Part shown: one piece after another, positions 46,459 through 55,740 of the stretch
Numbering within the stretch: the stretch's first letter is position 1
Layout of the letters: each line of letters opens with the position of its first letter
Assembly (NCBI GenBank): GCA_020073605.1
Contig: JAIQEW010000005.1
Location: 62,001 to 126,000, forward strand
Direction of reading: 5' to 3'
Length of the DNA stretch: 64,000 nucleotides
Origin: Terriglobia bacterium
GTDB taxonomy: Bacteria > Acidobacteriota > Terriglobia > Acidiferrales > UBA7541
Program-made: the position numbers and the translations under genes
Notes under the pieces: generated by a model
What the model was told of the DNA's origin: nothing
Databases searched by the model: none
What the model saw: only the letters and a program-made list of their open reading frames with translations

Positions 46459-46947
46459 ATGTCCGCCACACCCGCACATCGAGTCTCGACCGGCGAACGC
46501 ATCAACGATCAGGAGCCGGCAGGCCGCCTCCAGCGAGAGCTGGGCGCGCGCAGGATCCGTCTGACGCGCCAGCGCCGCGTGGTGCTCCAGGTGATGGAGT
46601 CCGCCTTGCGCCACATGGATGCCGAGGAGATTCTGGAACAAGCGCATAAGATCGATCCCGACATCACACGCGTGACGGTCTATCGCACGCTCGACCTGCT
46701 CAAGCGCCACGGCCTGATCGACGAGCTCGATCTGCTTCATCTCCGCGGCCATCGCCACTATTACGAAAGCCATGGGCCGCGCGACCACATTCACGTTGCG
46801 TGCGTCCGTTGCGGCAAGGTGCGTGAAGTCGAAAGCGAACTCTACGAGCAGCTGAAACAGCAGATTTCGCGCGACTGCGGCATCGAAATCAGCGTCGCCC
46901 GCACCGAGATCGGCGGGCTCTGCGCCGATTGCCGCGCGAAGGCATGA
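46459..46947 (+). CDS. Fur-family transcriptional regulator
   Basis: Metal-dependent repressor of 162 residues: an N-terminal winged helix (RIRLTRQRRVVLQVMESALRH, DITRVTVYRTLDLLKRHGLI) and a C-terminal dimerisation/metal domain with HRHYYESHG, the CVRCGKV and CADCRAK pairs of the structural zinc site. Sequence alone does not separate Fur, PerR and Zur. The ATG at 46459 sits just after a promoter; an ATG at 46423 would start inside that promoter. Neighbours give no clue to its regulon. Confidence 0.9.
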   Translation: MSATPAHRVSTGERINDQEPAGRLQRELGARRIRLTRQRRVVLQVMESALRHMDAEEILEQAHKIDPDITRVTVYRTLDLLKRHGLIDELDLLHLRGHRHYYESHGPRDHIHVACVRCGKVREVESELYEQLKQQISRDCGIEISVARTEIGGLCADCRAKA

Positions 46948-46967
46948 TTGGTGAGTCGTTCTCTGTC

Positions 46968-47927
46968 CTAAGTCGTTTTGCGTCCTGATTCCAGGAAGTA
47001 CGCTTTCGCTTGCTCGACATCCTTAAAAACTTGCTCGCGCAATTCCGCAGGCCCTGAGAATCTCCGCTCGTCCCGCAGCCGCTTCCAGAACCGCACTTCC
47101 AGCTTGCCGCCCGTGAGATTCTCGTTGAAATCCAAGAGATGCGACTCGATGGTCACGCGCGCGCCATTGAACGTGGGTCGCACGCCCACGTTCGTAGCCG
47201 CTCGGTAGGTCTTTCCTCCGACCAGCGCTTCGGTTGCGTACACGCCACTTTTCGGCAGGGCTTCCTGCTCCGTGGCAAGATTGAGCGTCGGCACCACGAG
47301 TTTTCGCCCCTGTCCGGTGCCCGTTTGAATCTGCCCCGCGAGCGCATAGGGCCGTCCAAGCATGCGCCTCGCGTCCTCGACGCACCCTTCGAAGATCGCT
47401 TGGCGAATCGCCGTGCTCGACACAACGACGCCATTCTGAACCACCGGCATCACGACTTCGACCTCGAATCCAGATCGTCGCCCTAATTCGCCGAGCAGCT
47501 TCACGTCTCCTGCTTGCTGGTGCCCGAATCGGAAATTTGCTCCGACGAACACGGCCTGCGCGCGAATCGTCTCGACGAGGAACCGCCGGACGAAATCCTC
47601 CGCGCTGACTTGCGCGAGTGTCAAATCGAAGCGCATGACGAGCACTGCGTCAATTCCCGCCGCTTCCACCGCCGCGAGCCTCTGCTCGAGGGTCAAAAGC
47701 AGGTTGGGAGCCTCTGCCGGCCGCAGGACACGCGCGGGATGTGGATAGAACGTCAGCGCGGCGCTCATCGAACTAGCGTGACGGGCTCGATCACACACGC
47801 TCCGCAGAATCTTCTGGTGGCCCAGGTGCACGCCGTCGAAGTTTCCGATGGTCACGACTGCGGGTTTTCGGGCGTCGCCGAACCGGGCCAGCCACTCGTC
47901 CGCCGATCGTACGATTGCGAGCGGCAT
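46968..47927 (-). CDS. ribF: Bifunctional riboflavin kinase / FAD synthetase
   Basis: Converts riboflavin to FMN and then FAD. It has 319 residues: an N-terminal nucleotidyltransferase domain (TIGNFDGVHLGHQKIL, FVGANFRFGHQQAGD) and a C-terminal riboflavin kinase barrel (PTLNLATEQEALPKSGVYAT, ATNVGVRPTF). The ATG at 47927 overlaps the stop of the upstream MBL-fold gene by one base (TGATG), so translation is probably coupled. Confidence 0.95.
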   Translation of the reverse strand: MPLAIVRSADEWLARFGDARKPAVVTIGNFDGVHLGHQKILRSVCDRARHASSMSAALTFYPHPARVLRPAEAPNLLLTLEQRLAAVEAAGIDAVLVMRFDLTLAQVSAEDFVRRFLVETIRAQAVFVGANFRFGHQQAGDVKLLGELGRRSGFEVEVVMPVVQNGVVVSSTAIRQAIFEGCVEDARRMLGRPYALAGQIQTGTGQGRKLVVPTLNLATEQEALPKSGVYATEALVGGKTYRAATNVGVRPTFNGARVTIESHLLDFNENLTGGKLEVRFWKRLRDERRFSGPAELREQVFKDVEQAKAYFLESGRKTT

Positions 47928-48700
47928 CAGAGTCCCACCTCGAATGTCAGTCCATCGTACGCGAGGCGCACATTCTCCGGCAGCCGCGCGTTCGTTTCCA
48001 CGTGTCCAAGATCGTGGCAGATGTGCGTGAACCACGCCCGCTTCGGCTTTAGGTCGGCGACGAGCGCGAGAGACTGTTCGACGTTCGAATGCGTCGGGTG
48101 CGGCACGTATCGCAGCGCGTCGAGGATGAAGTCGTCGAGTCCGCGCAGCAGAGTCTTCGAGCTCTCCGGCACTCTGCTGAAGTCGGTCAGATAAGCTGCT
48201 TTGCCGAACCGGAACCCCAGCACCGGCTGGGACCCGTGCATTGCAGGAATGGGGATCACGCGCGCGCCGAACAGATCGAACGGTCCGTCGATGGTGTGCA
48301 AGTCGATGAGTGGGATCGTGCTCTCTGCGGGCGCATCGTCGAAGATATACGTGAACTGGCGCCGCAGTGTCGCAAGTGTTTCCGGCGCGCCATAGATCGG
48401 CACGGCTCCTCGCTGCTTCAGATTGAAAGGGCGGATATCGTCGAGACCGAGAATATGGTCCGCGTGTGCGTGTGTGTAGAGGACGGCATCGAGGCGGTCA
48501 ATCTTCGCCCGCATGGCCTGGTACCGGAAGTCGGGCGTCGTATCGATCACCACGTTGCGGCCGCCGAACCCGAGCACCACCGAGGGACGCGTCCGCTTGT
48601 CACGCGGATCGGCCGACTCGCACACGACGCAGTGGCACCCGAGCGTCGGCACGCCCATCGACGTTCCCGATCCCAGCACTGTCAGTTGAAGTGAAGCCAT
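47927..48700 (-). CDS. MBL-fold metal-dependent phosphodiesterase (PhnP-like)
   Basis: A 257-residue metallo-beta-lactamase-fold hydrolase: LGSGTSMGVPTLGCHCVVC with the extra Cys zinc site typical of PhnP relatives, the metal motif YTHAHADHILGLDD and later TDFSRVP and FTHICHDLGH ligands. PhnP itself hydrolyses cyclic ribose phosphates; the role here is unknown. It is the second of three tightly spaced genes (DUF1844, this, ribF) on the minus strand. Confidence 0.87.
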   Translation of the reverse strand: MASLQLTVLGSGTSMGVPTLGCHCVVCESADPRDKRTRPSVVLGFGGRNVVIDTTPDFRYQAMRAKIDRLDAVLYTHAHADHILGLDDIRPFNLKQRGAVPIYGAPETLATLRRQFTYIFDDAPAESTIPLIDLHTIDGPFDLFGARVIPIPAMHGSQPVLGFRFGKAAYLTDFSRVPESSKTLLRGLDDFILDALRYVPHPTHSNVEQSLALVADLKPKRAWFTHICHDLGHVETNARLPENVRLAYDGLTFEVGL

Positions 48701-48718
48701 GAACTCAGAGGAAGGTTA

Positions 48719-49231
48719 CTACTTCTTTCCCGACTTTTTCGCCATCGCTTCGGCCGCCGCCTTCGAAATCTCCATGAACGTCAGCTTCAGGCTGCCGACC
48801 ACTTCCACCAGCAAGTCCTCGTCGACTTTGGCGAGGTTGCCGCGCGTTGCCTCGCGCAGCGCGTCGAGCATGTCGATCACCTCGCGCGCTCCCTCGAGAT
48901 CGACGTATGCTTTGCCGGTCTGCGGATCGGCCATCCCGCCCATCATGGCGGCGGCGTTGCGCGTCAGGAAGTCCACCAGCATTTGGAAACTGCGCGACGG
49001 AGCCACCGTCTCGGCGGGTGCCTCTCCGGCCTTTTGACCGGTTTCATGGGGTGCTGGAACGCCCGCCAGGTGAGGGCCCTTCGTGGCGGCCTGCGCGCTC
49101 GCTGCTTTGGTCGCGGCTGCCTCTTCCTCGCGCCGCTCCTGCTCGACGGCGTCCTCGCGGAGCTCGCCCTCTTCCGTGAAAAGCCGCCGGTCTACGACCT
49201 TGAAGCCTTCATCCTGTTTGGGATCAGCCAC
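48719..49231 (-). CDS. DUF1844 domain protein
   Basis: A 170-residue protein. The N-terminal half is a charged, Ala/Glu-rich low-complexity region (VEQERREEEAAATKAASAQ). The C-terminal half is the DUF1844 domain (FQMLVDFLTRNAAAMMGG, then LEGAREVIDMLDALREATRGNL), a short helical module found widely in Acidobacteria and Deltaproteobacteria. Function unknown. It lies 18 bp before the MBL-fold gene. Confidence 0.83.
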   Translation of the reverse strand: MADPKQDEGFKVVDRRLFTEEGELREDAVEQERREEEAAATKAASAQAATKGPHLAGVPAPHETGQKAGEAPAETVAPSRSFQMLVDFLTRNAAAMMGGMADPQTGKAYVDLEGAREVIDMLDALREATRGNLAKVDEDLLVEVVGSLKLTFMEISKAAAEAMAKKSGKK

Positions 49232-49400
49232 GCGAAGCGTCCTTAAGCGCGAGAATCGGTCTTTTACCGGCGTTCGGTTCTTTGACGGGTAACTTGCTTC
49301 CTAAATCTTGGCCGCAAAACGCAAGTCTAGCATCCGCTTCCGTCTACGACAAGGCAGGCTCGCGGGAGCGGCTTTGAACTTTCTTCCCGTCCCAATTGCG

Positions 49401-51023
49401 CTATTTCTTAGAGCCCTTGGCGGGCATCCGGCAGACGAAATTGGCGGCGACGTTCGTGTCGCCGGCCCCCTTGTAGTGCGCCTCTTTCGGGTAGGGGCAC
49501 AGCGGGCGCGTCATGGCGACACCTTTAGCCGGATTGCCGTCGACGAAGCCGGTGGCGATGATCTGGTCGGGAGCCACGCCCTGCTCCACCCAGCGGTCAA
49601 GAGCCAGCACAACGTCATTCGTAGCGTCGGCGTGGGGGACAGGTACGCCGTTACCAAAGTCGTTCGCGCCAAGGCCGCCTGCGCAGTGCGACATTCCCGG
49701 CACCATGAACAGGCGGTAGAAATCCTGCGTTCTCTTCCCCGTCTTGGCCAGCACGCTCTCGTAATAGTCGACACTGCTCTGCGGCGCGATCGCGGCATCG
49801 CCCCAGCCGTGGTACTGGATCAGCTTGCCGCCGCGCGTCTTGAACGGAGTCATGTTCGGGTTCGTGGAGTCCAGGACAGACGCAAACTTGGCGTCCGCCA
49901 TCTTGACGTCGCTGTCAAAGTTGAGAGTGCGGAAATCCCACTTCGGATTCTCGAACACGAAGTCAGCGAAAAATGAATTCGCGAAGGTCGATCCGATAGT
50001 CGCTTGCCCGGGTCCTACCCCCGTCATCCAAATCAGCCAGTTCGCCGGCACGGCCTCGGCGCCCATCGCGTAGCCCGGGAAGATTTGTGCGCCGGTGCGA
50101 GGATTCCGAGCTCCGCGGTAGATCTTTCTCGCGGCTTCCACTTGCGGCGCCGTCAGGCAATTCGGCGCATCCGCGTCCTTACACTGGGTCACGGCGGGAT
50201 CAAAATGGCAGCGCGCCGGGTTGCCGATCAAGCCGTCTTTCACGCCGTCGAGCGCATCGCACGCGGCCACGGCCGCGTTTTGCAGCACCGGCAACTTGCT
50301 GGGGGGGATGCTACTGGCGGGAGTTTCGTGCAGCGCACGTTCGTTCCAGACGCCCGCGAATTGCAGATGTGTCCACGCATTGGCAGGAGCGCCAGCGACG
50401 ATGCCGATGAAATCTTCCGGAAAGCGCTGCGCTTCCATCAACCCTTCGCGGCCTCCGTCCGAACAGCCGACGAAGTACGAGCGCGCAAGATCCTTTCCGT
50501 AAAACGCATCGAGGATCGCTTTGGCTTGCACCGACGTCTCATGCACGGCCCGATACCCGAAGTCTGCGACTTTTTCGGGATGGCCGATGGCCCAGGAGTT
50601 GTCCATGCTGGCGGCGTGGCCGTCATCCGTGCCTGCGGTCGCGTAGCCGCGCAGTAGCGGCAATGCCATGGCGGACAGGGGAATCGTGCCGGCGAACCCG
50701 CCATTCCCGACTTGCTCGAACTTGCCATTCCAGCCGGTAGCAGGCAGCCAGACTTCAAACTTGATTTCCGAATCGGAGGTCGGCCTGGCGACGCCAGCGA
50801 CGCGGCAGAACGCGGGCAGATCGACATTCGGCGCCGCTTGGCCCGGAGCCGCCGGCGGTTTGAAACCGCCCGTTGGAACGGAAACCGCCGACATGACCGT
50901 GGCGTTCGTAAGCGCGAGAGTCGTGAGACTCTCACACGAGCGTTGAGCGGCCAACCGGCCGGGGAAAAGCACCAGCGCGAACAAGCAAATCAAGAACGCT
51001 GAGAGCACGACGCGGCATTTCAT
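49401..51023 (-). CDS. Secreted tannase / feruloyl esterase family protein
   Basis: A 540-residue exported esterase. The ATG at 51023 has GGAGGA six nt upstream and starts a clear signal peptide (FLICLFALVLFPGRLAAQ); a longer frame upstream has no homology. The tannase-family CS-D-HC arrangement is complete: nucleophile in GCSDGGREG with its neighbouring Cys, Asp in HGWGDAAIAP and His-Cys in GMSHCAGG, where the two Cys form the disulfide next to the active site. It probably cleaves ester bonds of plant phenolics (gallates, ferulates) outside the cytoplasm. Several other Cys suggest further disulfides. Confidence 0.9.
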   Translation of the reverse strand: MKCRVVLSAFLICLFALVLFPGRLAAQRSCESLTTLALTNATVMSAVSVPTGGFKPPAAPGQAAPNVDLPAFCRVAGVARPTSDSEIKFEVWLPATGWNGKFEQVGNGGFAGTIPLSAMALPLLRGYATAGTDDGHAASMDNSWAIGHPEKVADFGYRAVHETSVQAKAILDAFYGKDLARSYFVGCSDGGREGLMEAQRFPEDFIGIVAGAPANAWTHLQFAGVWNERALHETPASSIPPSKLPVLQNAAVAACDALDGVKDGLIGNPARCHFDPAVTQCKDADAPNCLTAPQVEAARKIYRGARNPRTGAQIFPGYAMGAEAVPANWLIWMTGVGPGQATIGSTFANSFFADFVFENPKWDFRTLNFDSDVKMADAKFASVLDSTNPNMTPFKTRGGKLIQYHGWGDAAIAPQSSVDYYESVLAKTGKRTQDFYRLFMVPGMSHCAGGLGANDFGNGVPVPHADATNDVVLALDRWVEQGVAPDQIIATGFVDGNPAKGVAMTRPLCPYPKEAHYKGAGDTNVAANFVCRMPAKGSKK

Positions 51024-51221
51024 TGCGATTCCTCCATTAGAAGCTTGCCCGGGACTGGTTTTAGTTGCGCAACGCGACAGCGCGCAAGTATCCGACTTCA
51101 CCGACATCCCCGTCAACACTCCGCTGGGAACTCACACACGCCAGCAGCGACCGGGCACTCTGCGCTTGTCACTCGGAAGCTGCCACTGTAAATTGGCGTG
51201 TCACTCAGGAGCGAACTCTCA

Positions 51222-52160
51222 GTGTCCGCCCGCCGCAGAAGTCCCAGCAAGCATCGACGAAAGGCTGCGCCTCGGAGGAAGGTCTACAATCAGGCCCGGA
51301 TTTCCGTCGGAAAGCGCGACAAACTCGCCGGCGAGTGGTTCGCGAAGCTCGTCGCGCTTCAGGCTCGGCTGCGCGCTTCGAATGGCTGTCCCTGGGACCG
51401 CGAACAGACCCACGAATCGCTCCGCAAATTCCTGATCGAAGAGAGCTACGAAGTCCTCGACGCGATGGATTCAGGCGACGCCCGGAAATTTGCCTCCGAG
51501 CTCGGAGATTTGCTCCTTCAGGTTGTATTCCACGGAATCCTGGCGGAAGAGGCCGGAAGCTTCACGATCTCGGACGTCATCGAATCGGTGCACTCGAAAA
51601 TGGTCCGTCGGCATCCCCATGTCTTCGGCGATGTGACGGCCAGGACATCCGCGGCAGTGTTGAAAAAGTGGGAACAGATCAAAGCTGAAGAACGCGCGGC
51701 GGAACATACGGCAACCGACTCCTCCGCCGGCTCCATCCTCGCAGGCGTGCCGCGATCGCTTCCCGCAGTGCTTGAGGCGTATCAACTGACGCGCCGCGCC
51801 TCACACGTCGGATTTGACTGGGAGAATTTGTCAGGCATTCTCGACAAGCTCGAAGAGGAGAAGCGCGAAATTCAATCGCTCCTGCCGCCTGTCGCAGAGG
51901 CGGGTGCGAAGCCCGGCGCTGCGAATGCGGAATTGACGCGACACCTCGAGGAAGAAATCGGCGATCTGTTTTTCGTGTGCGTGAATATCGCGCGCTTTCT
52001 CGGCGTGGACCCCGAAATCGCCCTGAAGAAATCGAACGCGAAGTTCAAGAAGCGTTTCCAATGGATGGAGTCTGCCGCGGCCCGCGAAGGGCGGCGCTTT
52101 GCGGACCTGCCCCGCGAGCGTATGGAAGAGCTCTGGAATCAGGCCAAGGCGGGCGACTAG
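51222..52160 (+). CDS. mazG: Nucleoside triphosphate pyrophosphohydrolase MazG
   Basis: Hydrolyses (d)NTPs to NMPs and pyrophosphate, linked to stress survival and nucleotide-pool cleaning. Two MazG domains: CPWDREQTHESLRKFLIEESYEVLDAM with the EExxE metal site, then DKLEEEKREIQSL and LEEEIGDLFFVCVNIARFL. It has 312 residues from the GTG at 51222, which has AGGAG ten nt upstream; a GTG at 51198 has none. The N-terminal ~40 residues are Arg/Lys-rich and not part of the domain, so a later non-ATG start is possible. Its stop abuts the next gene's ATG. Confidence 0.9.
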   Translation: MSARRRSPSKHRRKAAPRRKVYNQARISVGKRDKLAGEWFAKLVALQARLRASNGCPWDREQTHESLRKFLIEESYEVLDAMDSGDARKFASELGDLLLQVVFHGILAEEAGSFTISDVIESVHSKMVRRHPHVFGDVTARTSAAVLKKWEQIKAEERAAEHTATDSSAGSILAGVPRSLPAVLEAYQLTRRASHVGFDWENLSGILDKLEEEKREIQSLLPPVAEAGAKPGAANAELTRHLEEEIGDLFFVCVNIARFLGVDPEIALKKSNAKFKKRFQWMESAAAREGRRFADLPRERMEELWNQAKAGD

Positions 52161-52943
52161 ATGAGTCAGCCCCGCTCCAACCGCGAAATCGAAATCCGCC
52201 ATTGCTCCACGCTCGCGGAGTACGACGAATGCGTCCGCCTTGAGAAGGTCGTCTGGGGCGGAGATATTGTGGTGCCCTCGCCGATCTTCGTGGTCGCGCA
52301 TCACACCGGGGGCCAGGTGCTGGGGGCGTTTAAAGGCACGAAGTTGATCGGGTTTACCCTGGCGCTCGCCGCCGTGCGTGCCGGAAAGCCTTATCTGCAT
52401 TCGCACATGACCGCCGTCCTTCCCAAGTTCCGCGACAGCCGGACCGGCCGCCGGCTGAAGCTCTTTCAGCGCGAGGACGCACTCAAGCGCGGCATCGATC
52501 TCGTCGAATGGACGTTCGATCCGCTCGATCTCAAGAATGCCCACTTCAATCTCAACATTCTCGGCGCGGCCGCTCGCCGGCTCATTCCGGATTGTTACGG
52601 CGTCACGGAGAGCCCACTGCACGGAGGTTTGCCGACCGATCGTTTGGTCGCCGAGTGGTGGCTCGGATCGGGGCGCGTGAAGTCGATCCTCGCGGGAAAG
52701 CGCCGCCCGGCAAGCAAGCGCGCCCAGCGGATCGCGCTTCCTGAGAATATGGAAGCCATCAAGGCCGGCGACCGGGCCGCTGCCGCGCGCATCCAGCGGG
52801 AAACTCGCGAACAATTTCAGCAATGGTTCGCGAAAGGCTTCGTTGCCACGGGCGTTGAGACGCGCGATGCTGAGACGGCGTATCTCCTCGAACCCGCGGC
52901 TTCGATCGAGGGATTGCGCCTGCCGAAGTTCGCCGAGGACTGA
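52161..52943 (+). CDS. GNAT-type N-acyltransferase (COG3375-like) paired with N-acylamino acid racemase
   Basis: A 260-residue GNAT-superfamily protein: EIEIRHCSTLAEYDECVRLEKVVWG, HSHMTAVLPKFRDSRTGRRLKLFQRE and VEWTFDPLDLKNAHFNLNILG are blocks typical of the COG3375 group. These are often next to an OSBS/N-succinylamino acid racemase gene, as here 9 bp downstream. In Geobacillus such a pair, plus a desuccinylase, converts D- to L-amino acids through N-succinyl intermediates. The desuccinylase is not in this window. It begins directly after mazG. Confidence 0.78.
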   Translation: MSQPRSNREIEIRHCSTLAEYDECVRLEKVVWGGDIVVPSPIFVVAHHTGGQVLGAFKGTKLIGFTLALAAVRAGKPYLHSHMTAVLPKFRDSRTGRRLKLFQREDALKRGIDLVEWTFDPLDLKNAHFNLNILGAAARRLIPDCYGVTESPLHGGLPTDRLVAEWWLGSGRVKSILAGKRRPASKRAQRIALPENMEAIKAGDRAAAARIQRETREQFQQWFAKGFVATGVETRDAETAYLLEPAASIEGLRLPKFAED

Positions 52944-52952
52944 ATCACTAGA

Positions 52953-54059
52953 ATGCGAATCCGCAAAATCACGCTCCGCGAAATTCACCTCCGGCTGCTC
53001 TCGCCCTTCGAGACGAGCTTCGGCAAGTCGGAGCTTCGTCGCATCCTTTTGCTCGAGGCGGATGTGGACGGCACCTTCGGCTGGGGCGAATCGACGGCGG
53101 GCGAAAATCCGTTCTACTGCTACGAGACGGTCGAGACTGCCTGGCTGATCCTGCGCGAATATCTCTGGCCGATCGTGCGGGGCAGGGAAATCGCGTCGGC
53201 GGAGGAAGTCTGGGACCTGCTTGCCCCGGTCCGCGGGCACAACATGGCCAAGGCCGCGCTCGAAATCGCCCTTTGGGATGCCGAAGCAAAGCAGAAGCGG
53301 GTGCCGCTTGCAAACCTGCTCGGAGGCACGCGCGATGAGATACCCTGCGGCGTCTCGATCGGCATCCAGCCGACGACGGCAGGCTTGATCGCGAAGGTCG
53401 AGGAAGCGCTCGCCGCCGGATATCAACGCATCAAGATCAAAATCAAGCCGGGCCTCGATGTTGAACCGGTCCGCACGTTGCGCGAGCGATTTCCGCGCAT
53501 CCGCCTGATGGTGGACGCAAATTCGGCTTATCGCCTGGAAGACGCGCCGCTGTTGAAGCGGCTCGACGCGTTCCACCTCATGATGATCGAGCAGCCGCTC
53601 GGTTGGGACGACATCTACTCGCACGCGCAACTTCAGCGGCAACTCGAGACGCCCATCTGCCTCGATGAGTGTATTCACGACGTGGAGCACGCCCGCGCCG
53701 CGATTGAAACCGGAGCCTGCCACATCATCAATATCAAGCTCGGCCGTGTGGGCGGCCACACTCCCGCGCGACGAATTCACGACCTGTGCCATGCGAAGCC
53801 GATTCCCGTGTGGTGCGGCGGCATGCTCGAATCAGGCATCGGGCGCGCGCACAATATCGCGATGTCCTCGCTTGAGAACTTTTCGCTTCCGGGCGATGTG
53901 GCGGCCAGCGCCCGGTATTGGGCCGAGGATATCATTCAGCCGGAAGTGGAAGTGACGGCCCAAGGCACGATTCGCGTTCCGACCGCGCCGGGAATTGGGT
54001 ACGAGCCGCGCTTCGACCGGATCGAATCGCTCACGAAGCGCCGCGAGGTCCTCGAATAG
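52953..54059 (+). CDS. menC: o-Succinylbenzoate synthase / N-succinylamino acid racemase (enolase superfamily)
   Basis: A 368-residue enolase-superfamily protein. The muconate-lactonizing-type barrel has the KxK base pair in RIKIKIKPG, metal ligands in LMVDANSAY, MIEQPLGWDD and CLDECIHD, and the opposite Lys in NIKLGRVGG. This is the OSBS/NSAR subgroup. The gene before it is a COG3375-type acyltransferase, which favours N-acylamino acid racemase activity; no other menaquinone gene is close, so a role in menaquinone synthesis is possible but unsupported by context. Confidence 0.88.
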   Translation: MRIRKITLREIHLRLLSPFETSFGKSELRRILLLEADVDGTFGWGESTAGENPFYCYETVETAWLILREYLWPIVRGREIASAEEVWDLLAPVRGHNMAKAALEIALWDAEAKQKRVPLANLLGGTRDEIPCGVSIGIQPTTAGLIAKVEEALAAGYQRIKIKIKPGLDVEPVRTLRERFPRIRLMVDANSAYRLEDAPLLKRLDAFHLMMIEQPLGWDDIYSHAQLQRQLETPICLDECIHDVEHARAAIETGACHIINIKLGRVGGHTPARRIHDLCHAKPIPVWCGGMLESGIGRAHNIAMSSLENFSLPGDVAASARYWAEDIIQPEVEVTAQGTIRVPTAPGIGYEPRFDRIESLTKRREVLE

Positions 54060-54080
54060 GCCTTGCCTCCTGACGCCCCC

Positions 54081-54983
54081 ATGAATGACAGCGGACCCTC
54101 CGCTCGTCCCAGTTCCTTCCTGCTCGCGGCGGCGCTTGCGGCGCTGCTCCTGGTCTGGTCGCTCAACTACGTGGCTGGAAAGATCACGCTTGCGCATCTC
54201 GACCCGCTGACCCTCGCATCTCTCCGTGCCGAGCTCGTTGCGATCCTTCTGCTGGCCATCTACTTCGCGCAGCGCAATCGCACGCCGCTGCGCGCCCGCG
54301 ACGTATGGACGTTCGCCTATCTCGGTTTCTTCGGATATGCGGTGAACCAGGGCTGCTTCGTGCTCGGCCTGGGCCGCACGACTTCCGAGCATTCGGTGGT
54401 GATCATCGCGTCCGCGCCGATCCTGATTCTGCTGCTCGCCAGCGCCTTGCGGCTCGAAAAACTGACGGCGGCCAAAATCCTCGGGATGGCGATCTGTTTC
54501 CTCGGCGTCATGCTGCTCGAGACCGAGCACGGCTCTCCAGCACGCTCGCCGTTGCTCGCGGGAGATCTGATCACGCTGACGGGCATTCTGGGCTTTTCGA
54601 TTTACACCGTGCTCGGCAAGAAAGTGGCTCGCACGTACGACACGGTCTCGATGAACACGTTCAACGCGGTTGCAGCCGCCGTGCTGTTTTTCCCGGTGGC
54701 CGTCCGGCAGGGAATGCGGCTCGATTGGAAGAGCGTCGGCTGGGTCGGCTGGGCGGGACTGCTCTACATGGCCATGCTGAGCGCCGTGGTCGGCTATCTG
54801 CTCTTTTACTGGCTGCTGCGCCACATGGAAGCTTCGCGCGTCGTGGCGATCAATTACTTCCAGCCCGTGGTGGTGTTCCTGCTCTCGATTCCCCTGCTCG
54901 GCGAGCGCCCCACGGGACGATTGCTCGAAAGCGCGGGACTCGTGCTGCTGGGCGTCTATCTGGCGGAACGTGCCTCCCGATGA
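54081..54983 (+). CDS. EamA/DMT-superfamily permease
   Basis: A 300-residue membrane protein with ten predicted helices arranged as two EamA repeats (RAELVAILLLAIYFAQ..LGFFGYAVNQ and LLYMAMLSAVVGYLLFYWLLRH..LLGERPTGRLLES). Members export amino acids or other small metabolites. The ATG at 54081 is 21 bp after the racemase gene; a TTG at 54063 is less likely. Context suggests amino acid or derivative transport, but this is inference. Confidence 0.86.
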   Translation: MNDSGPSARPSSFLLAAALAALLLVWSLNYVAGKITLAHLDPLTLASLRAELVAILLLAIYFAQRNRTPLRARDVWTFAYLGFFGYAVNQGCFVLGLGRTTSEHSVVIIASAPILILLLASALRLEKLTAAKILGMAICFLGVMLLETEHGSPARSPLLAGDLITLTGILGFSIYTVLGKKVARTYDTVSMNTFNAVAAAVLFFPVAVRQGMRLDWKSVGWVGWAGLLYMAMLSAVVGYLLFYWLLRHMEASRVVAINYFQPVVVFLLSIPLLGERPTGRLLESAGLVLLGVYLAERASR

Positions 54984-55061
54984 GATCCCCGCGTGAAAAC
55001 AGAGCGGCCCGAAGGCTTGCGCCTCCGGGCCGCAAAACGCTCTCGATGTTGGGGCCGAAGA

Positions 55062-55667
55062 TTACTGGCCGGCCGGTTTCTGCTGGACCATCTCGAGATC
55101 GATCGTGATGGCAACTTCGTCGCCGACCATCAGCGAGCCGTTCGCAACTTTCATCGCCCCGTACGTAATTCCGAAGTCCGAGCGGTTGATCTTGGTGGTC
55201 GCCTCAGCGCCGCGCCGGGTCCCGCCCATGGCCTGGATGGGCGCAGTCGGTCCGGTGACGTCGAATGTGACTTCCTTGGTGACGCCGTGAAGCGTGAGGT
55301 TGCCGGTCATCTTGACGCTGCCGTCGGCGGCCTTCGTGATCTTCGTGGACTGGAAGGTCATCGTGGGATACTTCGCGACATCGAAGAAGTGGTCGCTCCG
55401 GAGGTCGTTGTCGCGCGCCTCGACCCGCGTGTTGACCGACGCGAGATCGATGGTGGCACTGACGCTCGACTTGGTGATGTCCGCATCGTCCAGCTGCACC
55501 GTCCCGCTGAGTTTCGTGAACTGACCGTCGACATTCGAGATTCCAAGGTGCCGCACCACAAAATGCGCGTTCGAATGGTTGGGATCGAGTTGCCAGGTGG
55601 TCGTTGCCGCAAGCACCGGCATCGCCAGAACCGCCGCCAGTCCAACAGCCAAAATCCATTTCTTCAT
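55062..55667 (-). CDS. YceI-family periplasmic lipid-binding protein
   Basis: A 201-residue protein. A signal peptide (LAAVLAMPVLAATTT) is followed by a full YceI lipocalin-like barrel: WQLDPNHSNAHFVVRHLGISNVDGQF, a middle YPTMTFQSTKI strand and the RSDFGITYG block. The family binds isoprenoids or amphiphiles. The ATG at 55667 has GAGGAG seven nt upstream; the open frame continues 129 codons upstream without homology. The minus-strand transcript has no partner. Confidence 0.92.
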   Translation of the reverse strand: MKKWILAVGLAAVLAMPVLAATTTWQLDPNHSNAHFVVRHLGISNVDGQFTKLSGTVQLDDADITKSSVSATIDLASVNTRVEARDNDLRSDHFFDVAKYPTMTFQSTKITKAADGSVKMTGNLTLHGVTKEVTFDVTGPTAPIQAMGGTRRGAEATTKINRSDFGITYGAMKVANGSLMVGDEVAITIDLEMVQQKPAGQ

Positions 55668-55740
55668 CGGTGATCTCCTCAGTATTCGGACACAGATTGA
55701 AATTCGGTGGTCTCGTACAGCCGGGTTGAGCATGCAAGAA

